Assembly: GCA_029215795.1 (NCBI GenBank)
Contig: JARDYH010000002.1
Span: forward strand, 65,449,001-65,513,000
Source of the DNA: Anniella stebbinsi
Taxonomy: Eukaryota; Chordata; Lepidosauria; Squamata; Anniellidae
Reading direction: 5' to 3'
Length of the DNA stretch: 64,000 bases
Shown piece by piece: positions 61,339 to 64,000 of this stretch. How positions within the stretch are numbered: position 1 is the stretch's first letter; every line of letters starts with the position of its first letter. The position numbers and the translations under genes were made by a program. The notes beneath the pieces are model-generated. The model had not been told where the DNA came from. It was given only the letters and a program-made list of their open reading frames with translations, and made no database searches.

Positions 61339-62936
61339 ATTCCCAATTCCCCCAGGCGCTCCAGAAGGATACCATGGTCGATGGTATCGAAAGCCGCTGA
61401 GAGGTCCAGGAGTACCAGTAGGGACACACTCCCCCTGTCAATTCTAAGGCGTAGATCATCCACTAAGGCGACCAAAGCGGTCTCAGCTCCGTATCCTGCC
61501 CTGAAGCCAGTTTGAAATGGGTCTAGAAAATCAGTGTCATCCAAGACTGCCTGGAGTTGAAAGGCAACCGCTCTCTCGATCACCTTGCCCAAAAATGGAA
61601 GATTTGATACTGGCCTGTAGTTATTAAGGTCCAGGGGATCCAGGGAGGGCTTTTTTAGAAGCGGCCTTACCACCGCCTCTTTTAAACATGATGGAAAGCT
61701 CCCCTCCCTGAGAGATGCATTAATGATATGTTGTAAATGTGATCTAACTGCATCTCCTCCCTGGACAACCAGCCAAGAAGGACAGGGATCGAGAGGGCAA
61801 GTCGTCCTCTTCACACATCCTTGTCCACATCCTCGGTACTCACCAACTGAAACTGATCAAGTGTAATCCTACTCGCGGAGTCGCTGGACACTCCACTGTC
61901 AGCCTCTGCTATAACAATGGCATCTAAGTCGGCTCTTATCCGAGAGATTTTATCAGAGAAATGATCGTTAAAGGCATCACAGCGAACTACCGAAGGCTCT
62001 AAAATCGGATTCAGGGGAGAAGGTGCCTGGGTTAGACCCCTCACCACTCTGAACAGTTCTGCTGGATGTGAATTCGCAGACGCAATGCGTGCAGAGAAGA
62101 AAGCTTTCTTCGCTGCACGTATTGCCACCCCATAGAAACGAAGATGTTCTCTATGTCATGTCTTGTCGGATATAAGTTGAGTTTTCCGCCATCGGCGCTC
62201 CAGTCATCGTCCTTTCCGCTTCAACTCCCTGAGGTCTTCTGTATACCAGGGTGCCCTATTAGAAGTGGGCCAGAGAGGACGTTTGGGGGCGATCGTGTCG
62301 ATAGCCCTAGTTAGGTCTTGATTCCATCTATTGACCAGGGCTTCTACAGGATTGTCGATGATACCAGCCATAGAACCCTCCAAGGCTTTCTGGAATCCAG
62401 AAGGATCCATCAGCCTTCGAGGGCGGACCATCTTAATAGGTCCGCCACCCCTGCAGGGGCGGGTGGTAGCCGTGATACTAACCCTGACCAGAAAATGGTC
62501 TGTCCATGACAATTCGGAGGTATTCAATACCTCCGCCCACAGATCCGTCTGTTCGGAACTGAAAACAGCATCGAGGGTGTGACCTGCTGAATGTGTGGGT
62601 CCAGAGACCAATTGGGATAGGCCCATGTTTGTCATGGATGCCATGAACTCCCGAGCTCCACCTGACAAACTGGCCTCGAATGGGATGTTAAAATCGCCCA
62701 GGACCAAAAGCCTGGGCGAATCCAATACCAGCTCCGAGACCAGTTCCGTGAGCTCAGCCAGGGAGTCTGATAGGCAGCGGGGTGGCTGGTACACTAACAG
62801 AATCCCTAGTCTATCCCTGGTCTTCAGACTCAGGTACACACACTCGATGTGATTCAATTCCCGGACAGGATGTCTGGTCAGGTTAAGATTGTTTTTGTAG
62901 ACCACAGCTACTCCACCCACCCACCCCCGCCCACTT
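61339..62936 (-). mobile_element. L2 LINE copy B, truncated at both ends
   Basis: The endonuclease part (62920-62204) reads GGVAVVYKNNLNLTRHPVRE, LLVLGDFNIPFEASLSG, HTLDAVFSSEQTDLWAEV and DHFLVRVSITATTRPCRGG. Linker sequence (MAIRAAKKAFFSARIASANS) and RT onset follow (LREGSFPSCLKEAVVRPLLK, NNYRPVSNLPFLGKVIERAV, FQTGFRAGYGAETALVALVD, LLDLSAAFDTIDHGILLERL). The RT stops at about 61340, where the Penelope fragment begins, so the catalytic YADD box and 3' end are missing. Frameshifts lie near 62160-62200 and 61810. This copy shows what copy A looked like before its nested insertions. Confidence 0.87.
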
Positions 62937-62940
62937 TACC

Positions 62941-63990
62941 TCACCTGCTCACTAACACTGTACACAAATGGCAGTTATCAGGTGTTTCCCCAAATTTGGT
63001 AAGGTATTTTGTTGGTTTGGCACTTAGAGCTCTAACTTTCATCCCAATTTTGTTCATTTCATCATCTCCTGTTCGTATATGAGCCTTTATGACCACTCTT
63101 GACATCTGTGGACCTAACCTTTTGAAGAGTTCATGAATTGGAATGGAGCAACGATTCTTCTCTGTTCCAAAGCATACCCATAACTGAGATATACTTTTGG
63201 AAACCCAACTGGACATAAATCAAAGAAGCAAGATGACATCAGTATTATTCAAAAGCACAACTCTCTCTGTACCATTATGAACTGCCCAGTTTACATGTGG
63301 AACAATTCTAAGGTCAGCCTCTTCCAATGTATTCTTTAGTTGTTGAAAAACATGAGTCCCTTCTCTTGTGAACAGAACTGCAGGTTCCAACTCATCATCA
63401 ATGACTGAACCGCTAGATATCAGTGGAAATATAGCTCTTACTTCCTCTTGCAATGTTGTTCATGCTAATTTCTGCAGATTTGTCTCGTTTAAGGTAGATG
63501 ACCAGAATGTTTCAAGCTGACAGGTATTGGTGTATTGCTTTTGATTATAGCCAGATCTACTGTACCACTGGTAGATTCTCTTATCCTCCTGCATTCCTTT
63601 ACTGACAGCTGCAAATAGCTGTTGAAAACAAAATGAAGTTCTTGAAGAGAACATACAGATGTTGATCCCTTGATTACATCATTAACAACTTCTCCAAAGT
63701 TTTTCATTGCTGATATCTTAACCATTTATATTTGGGACATAAAGTCACCTACAACAGTGGTTTTCAATGGTAAATTTAAAATCCTCTGGGGAGAGATGCT
63801 GCTCGAGCTATGCTATCAGAATGTGTTTTGCTGGTTTCATAGGTGCATTACCATCAAACGATGTATTTGTTGACAGTACATCATGCTCCATAATTTTCTC
63901 TATTGTGTTTCCCCTTTCTTCCGTAATCTCCATATGTCTATGTGCTTGATCGAGTACTTTCTTAGTTATAAGTTTGGGTGTGGTAGGCTC
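62941..63990 (-). pseudogene. Degraded ORF of an unclassified mobile-element protein
   Basis: Read on the - strand from the window edge: LEQHLSPEDFKF, a frameshifted TVVGDFMSQI, VKECRRIRESTSGTVDLAII, LETFWSSTLNETNLQKLA, EEADLRIVPHVNWAVHNGTE, RVVLLNNTDVILLL, then LWVCFGTEKNRCSIPIHELF, KRLGPQMSRVV and TGDDEMNKIGMKVRAL. The order EEAD-x-RI, (D/N)TDV followed by hydrophobics, IP-x-HEL and a G-D-D/C-E/D segment recurs in repetitive uncharacterised proteins of many animals. The NTDV block looks like an acidic-centre nuclease strand, but no function is assigned. Stops and frameshifts break it; the 5' end lies outside the window. Confidence 0.5.
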
Positions 63991-64000
63991 TGGGATGATT

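Overview
This window is nuclear DNA of a vertebrate, most probably a squamate reptile (lizard or snake). Two syntenic vertebrate genes lie tail to tail. The repeat mix (L2, L1, CR1/L3, DIRS, Penelope, hAT-like foldback elements, tRNA-derived SINE) is typical of squamates. Genes are split by GT-AG introns with consistent phase; no operons or prokaryotic signals are present.

Host genes. The last four coding exons of SRFBP1 (BUD22-family nuclear protein) lie on the + strand at 16276-16344, 19997-20735, 28247-28284 and 30228-30406. Its 5' exons were not found and probably lie upstream of the window. All seven coding exons of LOX (protein-lysine 6-oxidase) lie on the - strand between 54846 and 41588, with a 3' UTR reaching about 38.77 kb. 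The joined LOX frame is open for 434 codons and keeps every catalytic residue that could be checked. The two genes converge, as in human.

Layout. 1-3.5 kb: intergenic or intronic DNA with a long imperfect inverted repeat. 3.54-15.58 kb: a decayed DIRS-type tyrosine-recombinase retrotransposon, interrupted by a full-length L1 with both ORFs open (8.44-14.16 kb) and by an L2 3' fragment. 16.3-30.6 kb: the SRFBP1 3' half, whose introns hold two solo-LTR candidates, an inverted-repeat DNA element and a nested L2 copy (L2 split by an unclassified LINE and by one solo LTR). 31.5-37.1 kb: two hAT-like elements, one a 2.46 kb foldback inserted in a CR1/L3 LINE. 38.8-54.8 kb: LOX. 54.8-60.4 kb: LOX CpG-rich promoter side and sparse 5' flank. 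60.4-64 kb: Penelope GIY-YIG fragment joined to an L2, then a degraded ORF of an unclassified mobile-element protein that runs to the window edge.

No undescribed host system was found. The most notable structures are the open-frame L1 inside the DIRS recombinase, the DIRS terminal and internal complementary architecture, the near-identical foldback arms, and the unclassified mobile-element protein at the right edge.
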